From NCBI GenBank assembly GCA_029204225.1, contig CM055100.1:21439784-21503783 (forward strand): a DNA stretch of 64,000 nt, read 5' to 3'. The notes beneath the pieces are model-generated. The model made no database searches, was not told the DNA's origin, and saw only the letters and a list, made by a program, of their open reading frames with translations. Origin of the DNA: Diphasiastrum complanatum. Lineage: Eukaryota; Streptophyta; Lycopodiopsida; Lycopodiales; Lycopodiaceae. Below, one piece after another: positions 10,239-21,720 of this stretch. Each line of letters opens with the position of its first letter. The first letter of the stretch is position 1. Both the position numbers and the translations under genes were made by a program.

Positions 10239-12615
10239 TTACGAAGATTAGAGATCTTGGAGTGGTGTTACTTTTCGTCGAATTTTTGGTGTAGATCAAT
10301 TGGGATTCTCATCCAAGTGGAGAACAAGATGCCAAGTGGGTGAATTCTCTCAATTTCCATTTGCTTAAAATTCGTCTATCTCAAATTGTCCTATGGATTT
10401 ATGGAACATTGTCCATGGAAGCCAATATGTGATGTTTTTTTGCTTATGTAGCTCAAATCTTTGGTAGATCTGAATTTTTCAGCAAGTGTACTTTCAGTCT
10501 AGGGATCATTAATGATGGAATTAATGATGCATGCCGGTTCTCTTCATGATTTACGGTTCTAGGCTATGTTTTTGATAAAAAAAAAAAAAATTGCTTGTTT
10601 TTCATGATTTTTTACTAGAAATGGATAGTAAGACTAAAATCCATCAAGATTAGATGTTTTAAATGGCTATAATCTTGTAAATTGAGTTGCATGTGTGTGA
10701 GAAAGATTTTTATATCATGAATTTCCACTTTATGTAGAAGAAAAAACCAAAAAAGGGTCAAAATCATTATTTTTGCAAGTTTTTTCATAAAGTTGGATAA
10801 TCACCTCACCTCACATTCAGGTATGGACTTCTATGATGCTACTTGGAAAGGTAGTAACACTACTTCTATGCAGTTCTTTAAGACGTTCGGAATGACACTT
10901 TTTACGTTTAAAAAAGAGTGCTTTTAAGTTATCATCTGGAAACAAAAAAAAAATTATATTGCAAATCTTTATAATCACGCTCCTTATCCTTGAAAAAGTT
11001 ATGTTTGTTTAAAAGCAAAAATGCAGCCTATATAAGTGAGTCATGAATGGTTTTAGAGTTTGATTTTGAAGGGCTTGAATGGCATGGATTTGCCCAAGCC
11101 TTCAAGTGTTCAGATTCCTGAAAAAGTTACATGGGAAGTCCTTGGGGCTAGCATGGCACGGATCTGCCCTAGTACTTGACACTGTGATCAAAATCATGTC
11201 TCTTTGTACTTGTGCATGGATAAATAGCTTCTTATGTATCTTTACTCTGTTGTGAACTAAATACATTCTCTTCGCTCTTGCATTGATCAGTATGGCATCT
11301 GCCTTGATACGGTTTCGATTCAAGGGCCAAATGTATTGCTATTTATAAGTTGCATGTTTGAAAAGACTAGACAAACATTTTGCTATTACATTCATGTTGA
11401 TAAGGTAGTGAATTTTGTTTCGGACATGGATAACATGTTTGGTTGATGGTTAGCTTGCATTAGGCATCTTGTCGTGGCATGAATAGTGTTAAATCTGCAT
11501 TTTAGGGTTAGTTTGGGATTGATTTTGCTTGATTTGAGTGGATTTGCTTGTTTGAAATCTAATCTGATTATTAAACAGGAAAAGCTATTCAATCACCAAT
11601 CTTAAGATCTATTTGGATCTGAGATATCAGAGAAAATAACAAAAATCGGTCAAATCTGTCAAATTTGGTCAAAAAGAGACAAAAAGCGTCATCAGAGCTC
11701 AAAACTTTTTACCCTCTTTCAGGAAACCTTCGTCGAGTTTCAGACACCTTCGATTTTATTTATAGAACCTTCAGTTTGAGGGCGAAGATTAATTCCCAAC
11801 AGATTTTCAGAAACATAAGAAAAACCACCAAAAAACATCGAAAATTATCAAAACCCTAAAAAATACAGAAATGGAACCTTCGCCCGATTCACTGTGCTTA
11901 GATGTGATTCAAATCTATCTACTGCCAGGTCGGCGAAGAATAATACCAAAAATAGAAAGGGTTTTAGAGGAACAGTTGTCATATTTCTGTAAAAAAAGTC
12001 ATTTTTTTTGCAAAATTACCAGTATTATTCTTGATCCTTTGCCAAAACCTTTGCCGAGTTCTCAAAACATTCTATTTATAGAAAAATACTATTGTTAATT
12101 TCTTCTAAGATTCTTCTTGATCAGATCACAAAAAATCCTGATTTTTACCCTCGTCAGATTACATAAACTGTATTTTCTTGTGTCAGAAACCTTCGTCCGG
12201 TTTTCCATAGTTTTATCTGTGTCAGATCTTCCATCTGAGAAGTCGACGAAGGTTATTTCTCAAGAAATTGCCAGAAAAATGTTCAGAGAGTTTTTTTTTT
12301 TTTTCCAAAATAGCACTGTTGAACCTTTGCCGAGCCAACCTTCACCTAGAGAACTTTTGCCAGTCCTATTTTTAGTTTCTGATTTTTCAGATCAAGTCTC
12401 TGTCAAAATTTGGATCAAATCTGATATATTCTGAGTTGGATTCTAAGAGATTTATCATTTTTGAGAAGTATCGATTGATCGAATTTCGGAAAGGTTTTCA
12501 TCATATAGAATCAGATTCTTGAAAAGTGGAATAGAGCTAGCAGATCTAATTTGAGATAGTTTTTTGGAAAAATCTATATCCAATCTTATTATTGATTTGA
12601 TCTAAATTTGTAAAG
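10239..12615 (+). other. Long untranslated leader of the gypsy element
   Basis: About 2.4 kb separate the primer site from the gag ATG. No long frame is conserved. The stretch 11700-12350 carries many variants of AACCTTCGTC or CCTTTGCCGAG, a short motif recurring about every 20-150 bases. Near 11084 and 11153 a GCATGGATTTGCC-like block also occurs, as it does near 34390 and 34455. Long leaders are known in the Tat/Ogre-type gypsy group, but the assignment here is inference. Confidence 0.5.
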
Positions 12616-14187
12616 ATGGTTGCCCCTGGAGCTGCTCCTGGAGGTGCTCCATAGGAGGTCAATCCAATTATTGTTAGAAGAGCACCCCGATTGGATCTAC
12701 CCAAATATAATGGATTAACAAATCCAGTCAGATTTCTTTAGATCTATGCTGAATCCTGTGAGGTCTATGGTGAGATTTATCCTCAAGATAAACTTAAGCT
12801 ATTTCCTATGGCCTTAATAGGCGTAACACAAGATTGGTATTATAACCAAGATGAAACTGAGCGTACAGATTGGGGGGTTGTTACACGAGCCCTTATCACA
12901 CGGTTCAAACTACGGAAGTTTATGGAAGACCCTTTCCGACTTTTAAGTAAAATTAAAATGGGAAAGCGGAAAACGGTTCGAGATTACATCGAAAGGGTGA
13001 AATGTCTTAGATCTGAATGTGAACCTGAGCTGATTAATGAAAATGCCATGATTATGTGGTTTTTGTCGAGTCTACCTAAACGGATCAGACGTGAGCTGAA
13101 ATGCCATAATGAGTACGCACTTTTGCAAAATGCTATGGATGATGCGATTCGGGAGGAGGATGAAGATTCAGATGATGAGCCAAATGTCAGTATGTTGCCT
13201 TATCCAACAGGGCAGACTACTACGACATCCACCACTATTGCATCAACGAATGCCAATGCTACTGCAAAAATGATGCTCAATGAGTTCGAGAAACTTGGGA
13301 AGACCCAGCAGAAACAAATGGAAAAGTTGCAATTGCAATTGCAATTTGATGAGAAGATCAAAGCATTGAAAAATTTTCACGGAGAAGTGAACAAGGAACT
13401 TGAGAAGTTTGCAAAGACTTTTCCTACCAGGAAAAATGTCTGGTGTTCTATTTGTACAGGAGATCACACAGTGAACGAGTGTCCTCAATTGAAAAAACGA
13501 ATGGAAATCAGTGTTTGCCATCTGTATAATTCACCTGACCATGAGACTGCTTTTTGCAACTTCAACCCTCGGATAATTCAGCAATGGTATGCCCAGATGG
13601 GATATCGAGATCCACAGTATGGAGGAAATCCAGCAGCAAGACTACGACAATCTACTCTTGGATACCCAGAACGTCTAGCTTTTCCTGCCCCACCAAAACA
13701 CTCTGCTCTTCCTGCCAATTTGATGGAACCAGAACCTTACAGAAGTGCTGAGCAATGGAGCTATGGTAATGATCAAGAAGGTGGATCTTCTAAACAGTAT
13801 GCCATTTATGCTGCCGCTCAACAATAAGCCTCGAGAAATTGGGCCAGAGCACCACTTGGATGCTTTGCATGTGGAGAAAATCACAGAGCTGCAAAATGCC
13901 TAATTAAAGGAAAATTTGTACCATTCTGTCATGATTGTGGATATGGGCATTGCTATAAAGACTATCCAGCAAGACCGAAGCCACCACCAGCTGCAGCACC
14001 TGTAAATTTGATAAGAATCAAGCAAGGATCAGTAGCTCAGAATAAACCAACTACACCCTTGATGGTGGTCACCAGAGCACAAAAGCAAAAAGAACCAGTA
14101 GTGGATCCAGTACCTGCTGATTCTATACCATTGAACGATACACCAACAGCTTCGGGAGTCTATCCAAATCTTAATGCAGAAAAATGA
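12616..14187 (+). pseudogene. Gypsy gag with zinc knuckles
   Basis: From ATG 12616 one frame reads through to about 14185 with only a few stops (near 12652, 12739, 13825 and 14185). The capsid core is visible: LDLPKYNGLTNPVRF, then CEVYGEIYPQDKLKLFPMAL, WYYNQ and FMEDPFRLLSKIKMGKRKTV, then SSLPKRIRREL. An acidic and Gln-rich linker follows, then Cys-rich segments WCSICTGDHTVNECPQL and CHLYNSPDHETAFC, and, beyond a stop, CFACGENHRAAKC. Gag forms the particle and binds RNA. The conserved frame with point stops suggests mutation by base substitution after insertion. Confidence 0.88.
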
Positions 14188-15441
14188 ATATATCAGGATA
14201 TGAGACAGTGGATTAAACATCTGCAAGAAGAAGAGGAACTTGAAGCTGCTAAAGTAACAGCTGAAGTTCGGTCTTCACCATTGCAGCCTCCAAGAAATTT
14301 ACGTACAGATATGAATGATCAATTACATCATCACGAAGAACCCTTCAAGATGACTGAATCGGAAGCACCGCATACAGAATTACTCATGAACATTTGGTCT
14401 AGCAAGATCAATATTTCATTGGGAGAGTTCCTAAAGTTGGTGCCAAAAGTAAAAAAAGTCTTAGCGCAAAAGTTAGCTCAAGAAGAACCAGAAGTCCATC
14501 AGGAGCCATTTTTTTGTGTTGGATTTGAAGAATCTAACGATGTACTCCATGTTGGAGCCGCTTGGGAAAGTGAACAAAAGAATATCACTCTACCGATACA
14601 ACATAGACAATTTTCTAAAGAAGCAACCGTGATAGATGGCGATTCAGGAGTTAACCTGATTTCTACAAAGCTACGTACAAAATGGGGCCTTACAAAGATT
14701 AAGCCTACTACTTTTGCTATTAAGCTAGCTGATCAAACGACAATTCGTCCACGAGGAATGGTAGAAGATATACTTGTTAGGATTGCAGGAGTATAGTTCA
14801 TCATTACTTTCGTCGTGATGGACTTACCAGAAGCACCAAATGTCTACCGAGTTCTCTTAGGACGTCCATGGTTATGAGTTGCGCAAGTAATTCATAACTA
14901 GGGTACCGGAAAAATCACTTTTGAAAATCGTGAACGTGCAGTTAAAGTTGATCCTACAACTTGGACTATCAGACCAGTGGTTCAAAAAGCGGATGACGAT
15001 TCATCAACAACGGATCACACTTGTGATCGACCAGAGAAAAAATTGGGAGTTCACTACGATTCTCAAATGGATACTGTCAATTGGAATGAAGCTCTTGCAA
15101 CAATTGATTGTACATCAAGATATATGTGTCAACAAGATATTCAATCAGAGTTGAGCGAGATTTCCTTATTAGATCGAACATTGGATACGCCAATCACGTT
15201 TCTACTAAATGTGCTGAATGTAGCCTGGACATCAACGGAACCTATACCAGATCCAATTGAGGATGATCTCATACCAGTGAGCCATGTCTTAACTTATGAT
15301 GGCAATGCAGAACTTACGTATGAGCAGATTCTACATCATATGAATCTGACTAGATTTGGAGTGCGTAATGTTCCTGATGAACCAACAATCAAATCGTCCA
15401 AAGCAATTATATTGAGGGAGAAAGGATCACAGGTTCGATGA
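14188..15441 (+). pseudogene. Gypsy aspartic protease region and linker
   Basis: The same frame as gag continues after a TGA. A helical segment (YQDMRQWIKHLQEEEELEAA) is followed by VIDGDSGVNLISTKLRTKWG. That is the aspartic protease active-site region (D-S-G), here with VNLIS after it. A later RVLLGRPWL matches the second conserved protease block (LGRPW). Stops fall at about 14794 and 14875, and a linker runs to 15441, where the frame changes into RT. Protease would cut the polyprotein. The copy is inactive. Confidence 0.8.
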
Positions 15442-16745
15442 CGAAGAAACAAGCTAAGCAACATTATAATACGGTCCTGAAATGGGAAAATCCCCCTCAA
15501 AAGATCGATTCAAAGGAAGTTCCACCTCTATTGGATAAAGGCAAAGGAAAAGTCAAAAATGATTCTTCAAGTCAGATTTCTAGCAAGACATCATCGTCTA
15601 GGAAGTCTTCACCTGTGAAGAAAGATTTATCATCCCGAAAGTCATCACCTCCACGATCAATTCCTGCTAAGAAGGCTAAACGAAGATCCAAGACAAGTCA
15701 TTTCGAAAAAGAACAAGCAAATGTAGTCCAGCATGATATGTCAGAGCATTTTAAACTTTATACACTGGATGATGTGGTTATCATGTTACCTAAAGCACAT
15801 CATGAACCTGAAGAATACATGCCGGAATCTAAAGAGATCTACAATGGCCCAGCTAGGACGCAGCCAATAAATCTTGCTGAACCAAGAGAACCGGAAAAGA
15901 TTGTACAAGTGGGATCACAACTTACTCCTGAACAGTATCAAGCACTCCATTTGTTACTTATTAAGTATCAAGATTGCTTTGCATGGACTTATCAGGATTT
16001 GAAGGGTATTCCGACATCAGTGATTGAACATACCATACCTTTAGTACCTGATATAGTTCCAAAGGTTACAAAGTTCTATCGCTGTAATCCTAATGTGGCA
16101 GATCTGATAAAGAAAGAACTTCAGAGATTGCTTGATGTCGATTTCATTTATGAGATCGAGCATACAGAATGGATTTCACTAATTGTCATTGTTCCTAAGA
16201 AAAATGAGAAATTGCAAATCTGTGTGAATCTCAAAGCATTGAATAAAGTGACACGGAAGGATCACTTTCCGTTACCTTTTACTGAAAGCATTTTGGATCG
16301 CCTTGTTGGAGCGGAAGCTTATAGTTTCCTGGATGGATTTAGTGGTTACAACCAGGTTAAGATTGCACCTGCCGATCATCACAAAACTGCTTTTGCAACA
16401 AAATGGGACACCTATGCTTACAAAGTAATGTCGTTTGGACTCTGTAATGCACCAAGTTCATTCCAAAGAGTAATGCAATTTGCCTTTAAAGATTATCTGC
16501 AGAAATTTCTTGAAATTTACTTGGACGACTTGGGAGTTCATAGTACAGATACAGACCACCTGGATCGATTAGAGAAAGTATTTGAAAGATGCCGCAAATA
16601 TCAGATTTCTCTAAATCCAAAAAAATGCCAGATATGGGTTTCGCACAGAGTTGTGCTTGGACATGTGATATCAAGACATGGTATTGCCACCGATTATTCT
16701 AAGATCAAAGTTATTGTGGAATTGCCACCGCCAACAACAATTTGA
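15438..16745 (+). pseudogene. Gypsy reverse transcriptase, open over 435 codons
   Basis: After a Ser/Lys-rich linker (residues 1-130), RT motifs appear in order: YRCNPNVADLIKKELQRLL, WISLIVIVPKKN, ICVNLKALNKVT and DHFPLPF. Motif A is FLDGFSGYNQVKIAP, motif B is MSFGLCNAPSSFQRVM and motif C is YLDD. Both catalytic aspartate sites are kept. FSGYNQ and FGLCNAP favour the Athila/Tat group over the chromoviruses at 5-9 kb. The frame differs from gag-protease, so a frameshift or an ancestral ORF boundary lies near 15440. It ends in a stop after DYSKIKVIVELPPP. Confidence 0.9.
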
Positions 16746-17326
16746 GGAGTTTATGTGTTTATGGGTCATGCGAACTACTATCGAATTTTTATGTGTGGAT
16801 TTAGCACGACCTATATACAAATTAACTATTGTTCCTATTTGGACAGTAGAGGCGTTAGAAGCCTTTGAAAAGTTAAAAAAAAGCATTAACTTCAACACCA
16901 ATACTGCATTCTCCAGATTGGACATTGGAGTTTCATGTTCATACGAATGCTTCAAAATACGCCATTGGATCAGTTTTGACGCAGCCAGGTGACTATAAGA
17001 AGGATTATCCTATATGATTTGCAAGCAGACAGCTTACAGATCCAGAGAAGAATTATTCAACAACAAAACATGAAGCGCTAGCCATGATTTTTTCTGTTCG
17101 GAAATTTCGTCACTACCTCATGGAAACGCACTTTGCATTTTCTATGGATCATCAACCGTTACTTTACTTGGTAAACAAGACATGTAATACTGGACGTATT
17201 GCAAGATGGTTATTATTATTGACTCAATTTGACTTTCGAATTGTGGTTCGAAAGGAAAAGCAACATTATCTAGCCGATCACGATTCGCGAATTGAATCCG
17301 CACCAATTAATACAAAGCTTGATTGA
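16746..17326 (+). pseudogene. Gypsy RNase H
   Basis: Frame changes break this part. Recognisable pieces are a connection segment, KHEALAMIFSVRKFRHYLM, then FAFSMDHQPLLYLVNK, GRIARWLLLLTQFDF and QHYLADHDSR. They match the RNase H domain in order; MDHQPL is the segment with a catalytic Asp. RNase H would degrade the RNA strand of the hybrid. Integrase is missing entirely: 46 bases after this frame ends, a copia primer site begins. Confidence 0.8.
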
Positions 17327-17372
17327 TATTTGCAATTTGCATTCCATCGTTTAATGAAAATTTTCACTTCAG

Positions 17373-17384
17373 TGGTATCAGAGC
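17373..17384 (+). other. Copia primer-binding site
   Basis: TGGTATCAGAGC, a perfect tRNA-Met primer site, preceded by CAG. Only 46 bases separate it from the gypsy RNase H frame, so a full 5' LTR cannot fit. Confidence 0.85.
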
Positions 17385-17481
17385 ACCTGTCATAGTCTAA
17401 CATAGCCGCAAAGTTATCAGATCCAAGAGGCTAAGCATTCAAACAAAGAACCATCAACAAGTGAGAACACAATTCACAACA

Positions 17482-19115
17482 ATGGCTTCAATAAGCAGCA
17501 TACAATCCAAGATCTATACAATCCTCAATTCATCAGGATCTAACTTCCTAGCATGAAAGGTTAAGACCTCGTTGATACTAAAGGGAGAAGGATTATTTCC
17601 CTGGGTCGATGGCACTGAGGAAATGCCTACAACTACAGGCAAGGAACTACGCAAATGGAGGGAGAAGAATGACAAGGCAATAGCCGTGTTATCTTCATCC
17701 ATCAAGGATAGCCTAACTCTTGACCTGGCTACAATCTCCAAAGCAAAAGAGATGTGGGATACATTACTCACAAGATTTCAAACGAAATCACACAGTCGGA
17801 TCATGCTGCTCAAAGATTAGCTGACAAACCTGTAGTGGGATGGTAAAGACCTCACTTCCTTCATTAGGAAGATGAAGGATCTACTTTTTTCACTACACAA
17901 TTCTGGAGCAAAAAATGCAGTATCAGTAGAGAAGTAGCATACTTATCTTTTGAGAGTATTACAAAGATCCTTCCAGACAACCTGAGCGCTGCTAGCAAAA
18001 GATCCTACAATGACACTCGAAAAGGTAGTTGTCGAGATTCGAGAAAAAGTTGAAGCTCGAGAGCACCTTGATCACAAGGATGCTTCTAACCAAGCCCTGT
18101 ACAATAACAAGGAGAAAGCAAAGAAGCAATTCAGGCCTAAGAGGGAGTCAGATCGAAGGCATGATCAAGATCAGCAAGCAGAAAGAGCCAACAAAGGCAA
18201 ATGGAAGAACAAAGGAAGGTTGAAACAACAGAGTGGAGACAAGAAGACGTGCATGAGATGCAAATGCGAAGGACATATTGTCGATTCATGTTGGCTAAAT
18301 AAAAAAATCGAGTGCAAAGAAAGATCGAATCACGAAAATTCGACTGCCTACATTTGTGCAAACATGTGTGCGGTATCAACATCTAACACACAGGAGGTAA
18401 TCCTTGATTCAAGAGCTACCTCGCACTTCGTTACATCAAGACAGATCATGTTTAATTTTTGAAATACAGATCCATCAAGATTTATCATTCTTGAATGGTA
18501 TTGATTCACTATGGCTCAACACAAACGACAGAGACAGACGACTCGAAGATGTTTCGTTCGTGCCTACATTGCAGCGGGACTTGCTATCAGTGGCAAGAAT
18601 AGCTGATGCAAGGATGTGTGTGATTTTTTCAGACGAAGCATGCAATGTTGTTGATGCAAGTACCAGTAGACTAATCACTCAAGGTAGAAGAAAAGACAAT
18701 CTGTATCACTTGAAGGTATGCCTACCTACAAATCAAGTGCATCAGACTCATGATGATTCGCCAGATACTCTATGGCACAGGAGACTATGCCATATGAATT
18801 CAATGGCACTATATCAAGCAAGCCACCATGGAGCAATCATAGGGGTGAGCATCTTGAATGCAACAAGTTCGATGACTTGTGATGCATGTTTGAAGGGTAA
18901 GATGTCACATACTTTTGTCAAAGTCTCCTACAGAACTACAAAGATTCTGGAGATTGTACATTCAGACATTTGTGGACCTTTCAACGTGATCAGCAAGAAG
19001 TAGACCATTGTGGCTCAGTCATCCTACGAAGTAGAGTACGTTGCAATAGCAAAGATGGCTAATGAAATCATTTGGCTCAAACAGTTCCTTGACGAATTGG
19101 GCGAGACAACAAAGC
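17482..19115 (+). pseudogene. Ty1/copia gag-protease-integrase start fused to RNase H end
   Basis: Gag starts MASISSIQSKIYTI at 17482 and continues through WVDGTEEMPTTTGKELRKW and EMWDTLLTRF to a CCHC knuckle (CMRCKCEGHIVDSC) near 18250. The protease site reads VILDSRATSHFV, where Gly of the usual DSGATxH is Arg. The integrase N-terminus follows (LWHRRLCHMN, then CDACLKGKMSH, then IVHSDICGPF). At about 19000 the sequence jumps to the end of RNase H (SYEVEYVAIAKMANEIIWLKQFL). The integrase core and all of RT are missing. Stops are scattered in gag. The closest relative in the window is the minus-strand gag at 51.1-51.9 kb. Confidence 0.9.
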
Positions 19116-19210
19116 GAAAATGTTCACGAACATCTTGACGAAAAGACACGAAGCGAAAATGTTCGTGAACATCCTGACGAAAAGACACGAACGTGAAATG
19201 TTCGCGAAAG
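19112..19210. repeat. 39-bp tandem repeat with internal palindrome
   Basis: Two full 39-bp units (19112-19150 and 19151-19189) differ at three positions, and a partial third follows. Each unit holds a near-perfect palindrome, ATGTTCGTGAACAT or ATGTTCACGAACAT. It lies immediately after the copia RNase H remnant. Confidence 0.92.
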
Positions 19211-20639
19211 AAAAATGTTCACGATACTACAGGAGAAAGTCAGACGACACGAAAGTCAAATGACTCGAAGCGACACGAAAATCTTCGCGACACTTTTTCA
19301 ACCTTCACGTTCCAAAGGATCAGGAAGATTATGCAAGTACCATGAAGTAAATATTGGCTGATTCTGACGAATCCCCAAGATACTCGGACATAGCAACTCA
19401 AGAGCACCTCTCACCTTAGACCGAGGAGGTCTCTGTGAAGATGAAACTAACAAAGACTGAGAGCCAAGTATGAGAGCCGAGAAATGCTAGTTAGGAATGA
19501 CAAGCAAGAACCATGTAAGCCTCATGGTGAATTCCGGAAGATGGAATCACGTTTTGATGGTGACCTCTAGTGGAGAGCATTATTCCACTTGAAATTTGTG
19601 AAATGTGAAAATTCCACTAGGATGCCACCTAAGGAGCTCTCTTGCTTATTTAAGAGACCCTCTTTGAGAAGAGAAGCTTTTTGCATTGTATCTTCTCCAT
19701 GCTTAATAAGAAGATTTTTCATGAGTTTGATGCTACACTAAGCTCCTTGATCATGATGGTTTTCTTGAGTGATGCCCCTATGATCATGCCCTTCCATTAA
19801 TATTGTGCGTGGTTGTGGACTTAGAGTGGATTAGTTTTCTTGCTTTTCTAGTTGTGGATTAGATTTCATTTCTTGTTTGTGGATTAATGTAAGAGTCATC
19901 ATTCAAGAAACTAAATAGGCTAGAAATGTGGTGAAGATCTTGCATATTCTTGACATTCTAGTTCTTGACGTTCTTGGGATGTCCAAGAATCAAAGACTGG
20001 TTGGTTTCTTGATTCTTGGACCTCTAAAATGCTGTAGATTAATTTCTTGTTTCAGCTTTGTGGATTAGTCCAAGTGTAGCTCAGTCTTAGTGATGTGTAG
20101 GATCTGATTCAGTTCATTTTTAGAGTAGGTAGCTGTAGAAACTATTGAATGTCCATTTGGGCTGCATGCTGATCTATAAATGAATGTTCATGGCCTTCAT
20201 CTATGTTTGAATGTGAGTGCTTTCAAGAGAGAATGACCCTGAGTTGTCCTGTGATAGGCAGGACAAAGTACTACAAAGATAATCAGTCCGTTTTTGCGTG
20301 GCCTGGGCATTATAACAATAAGAAACAACCGATTAATGCGCAAATGAGCCTGGTAATAGGCATAGATAGCTCTGAAACTAAGTAGAAGCAAAGAAACAAT
20401 AAACATATCCTCTAAAGCAGAGGATCTGTCAACATTTGACCCATTATTGCTTGCACCACTCATATTCTGAAATGATACATGCTGCAATACTACCTTTGCT
20501 CGGATCCATACAAGTAATCTGAAATATTTCCAGATCCGTTCATAGCTCACAACGACCTGCACACACCATCCACACGCCCTTCCTACATCCTCTACTCCTT
20601 CTACATCCTCTTCTACCCATAGCTTATCCATCGTCTCCA
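19211..20639. other. No gene recognised
   Basis: Probably copia tail or LTR sequence at the left. A 147-codon minus-strand frame (20640-20197, internal ATG giving MSGASNNGSN) has no recognisable domain. Other frames are short. Confidence 0.4.
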
Positions 20640-21230
20640 CCTCCCTCTATCACCATCTCAGCTGGGCGCCTTCTCTCACGTCTCAACAGAGCACCTTCTC
20701 TCCCATCTCAGCTCTCTTTCTTACCATCTCGACCGACGCAACGCAGGTGCTTACAAAAAAAACAATTTTTTTTTTGAAATCTCAACCAGAGGCCTCACCG
20801 AAATCTCAACCGGAGGCCTCGTTGAAATCTCCACCTCGACTGGAGGCCTCGCTAAAATCTCGACCGGATGCCTCGCTGAAATCTCGACCAAAGCGATCGC
20901 GTCAGATCTCGATCGAAGCGATCACATCAGATCTCGACCAAAGCGTTGTGTCAGATCTCGACCGGAGCGTCGCTTCAGATCTCGACTGGAGCGGTCACGT
21001 CAAATCTCGACTGGAGCGGTCGCGTCAGATCTCAACCGGAGCATTTGCGTCAACTTTCGACCTGAGCATTCACGTCAGCTCTCAACTGGAGCAATTTAGT
21101 GAGATCTCAACCGAAGCCCTTGCACAAATCTTGACCGAAGGAGTTGCTCACCATCTCGACCAAACCAAATCCACATCAAAGCACATAACTTTTGATCAAC
21201 ACCTTTGATTGCCATTTCGACCGAACCACC
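20640..21230. repeat. Degenerate ATCTCGACC minisatellite
   Basis: The block (C)AGATCTCGACCGGAGCG and variants recurs about every 24 bases, some 20 times. The repeat stays open on the plus strand for 153 codons (20747-21208), giving Ser-, Leu- and Arg-rich pseudo-repeats. It leads directly into a gypsy gag start. The same core occurs at 39020-39180. Confidence 0.88.
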
Positions 21231-21371
21231 ATCTTCTCCAAGCCTTACAGTCTAAAAAAAAAAAAGAGGGGATGAACACCAATTTTTTTTAAAAAAATAA
21301 CACCCATACCAATAGAAAGCCCTTTTACCTGGAAACACATACCCAACACAAAAAAGACACTACAGTATCCA

Positions 21372-21720
21372 ATGGACCAGCATACAGATCCTGAAATCCC
21401 AGAAGATTATCCATGTGAGGTCACCTGTAGCAGAACAAATCAGACGTCATCGGTTCTACCGAATGCGGGCCCAAATACATGGATCATCCGCAAACCCATT
21501 TGAGGAACAAGAACCTGATAGGGCCAAATCTTCACGAGCACGAGTCCATTCTTATGGTGCTGAATCCTCCCAGGCCAGAACCAACCTTAATGGTACTTCT
21601 GCTACCTACGGTGCTCATCTTGAGAGACGTACACCCAAGCTAGATCTACCAAAGTTTGATGGTAGTTCGGACCCTCAAATATTTTTGCAAACCTTTGAGA
21701 CTGAAAAATGGATTCAATGA
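21372..21720 (+). pseudogene. Start of a Ty3/gypsy gag
   Basis: An ATG at 21372 opens a short acidic frame (MDQHTDPEIPEDY). After a one-base shift the 21415 frame runs to LERRTPKLDLPKFDGSSDPQ and FLQTFETEKW. LDLPKFDGSSDP is the common opening of the plant gypsy capsid region. The rest of gag and pol is missing after 21720. The upstream minisatellite probably belonged to this element's leader. Confidence 0.65.

Noticed and set aside
13243-13521. Antisense frame over gypsy gag
   Set aside because: Shadow of the gag coding strand without its own motifs.
20197-20640. 147-codon minus-strand frame, possibly Harbinger-like
   Set aside because: Only a vague resemblance at the N-terminus; no DDE motif or transposase block.
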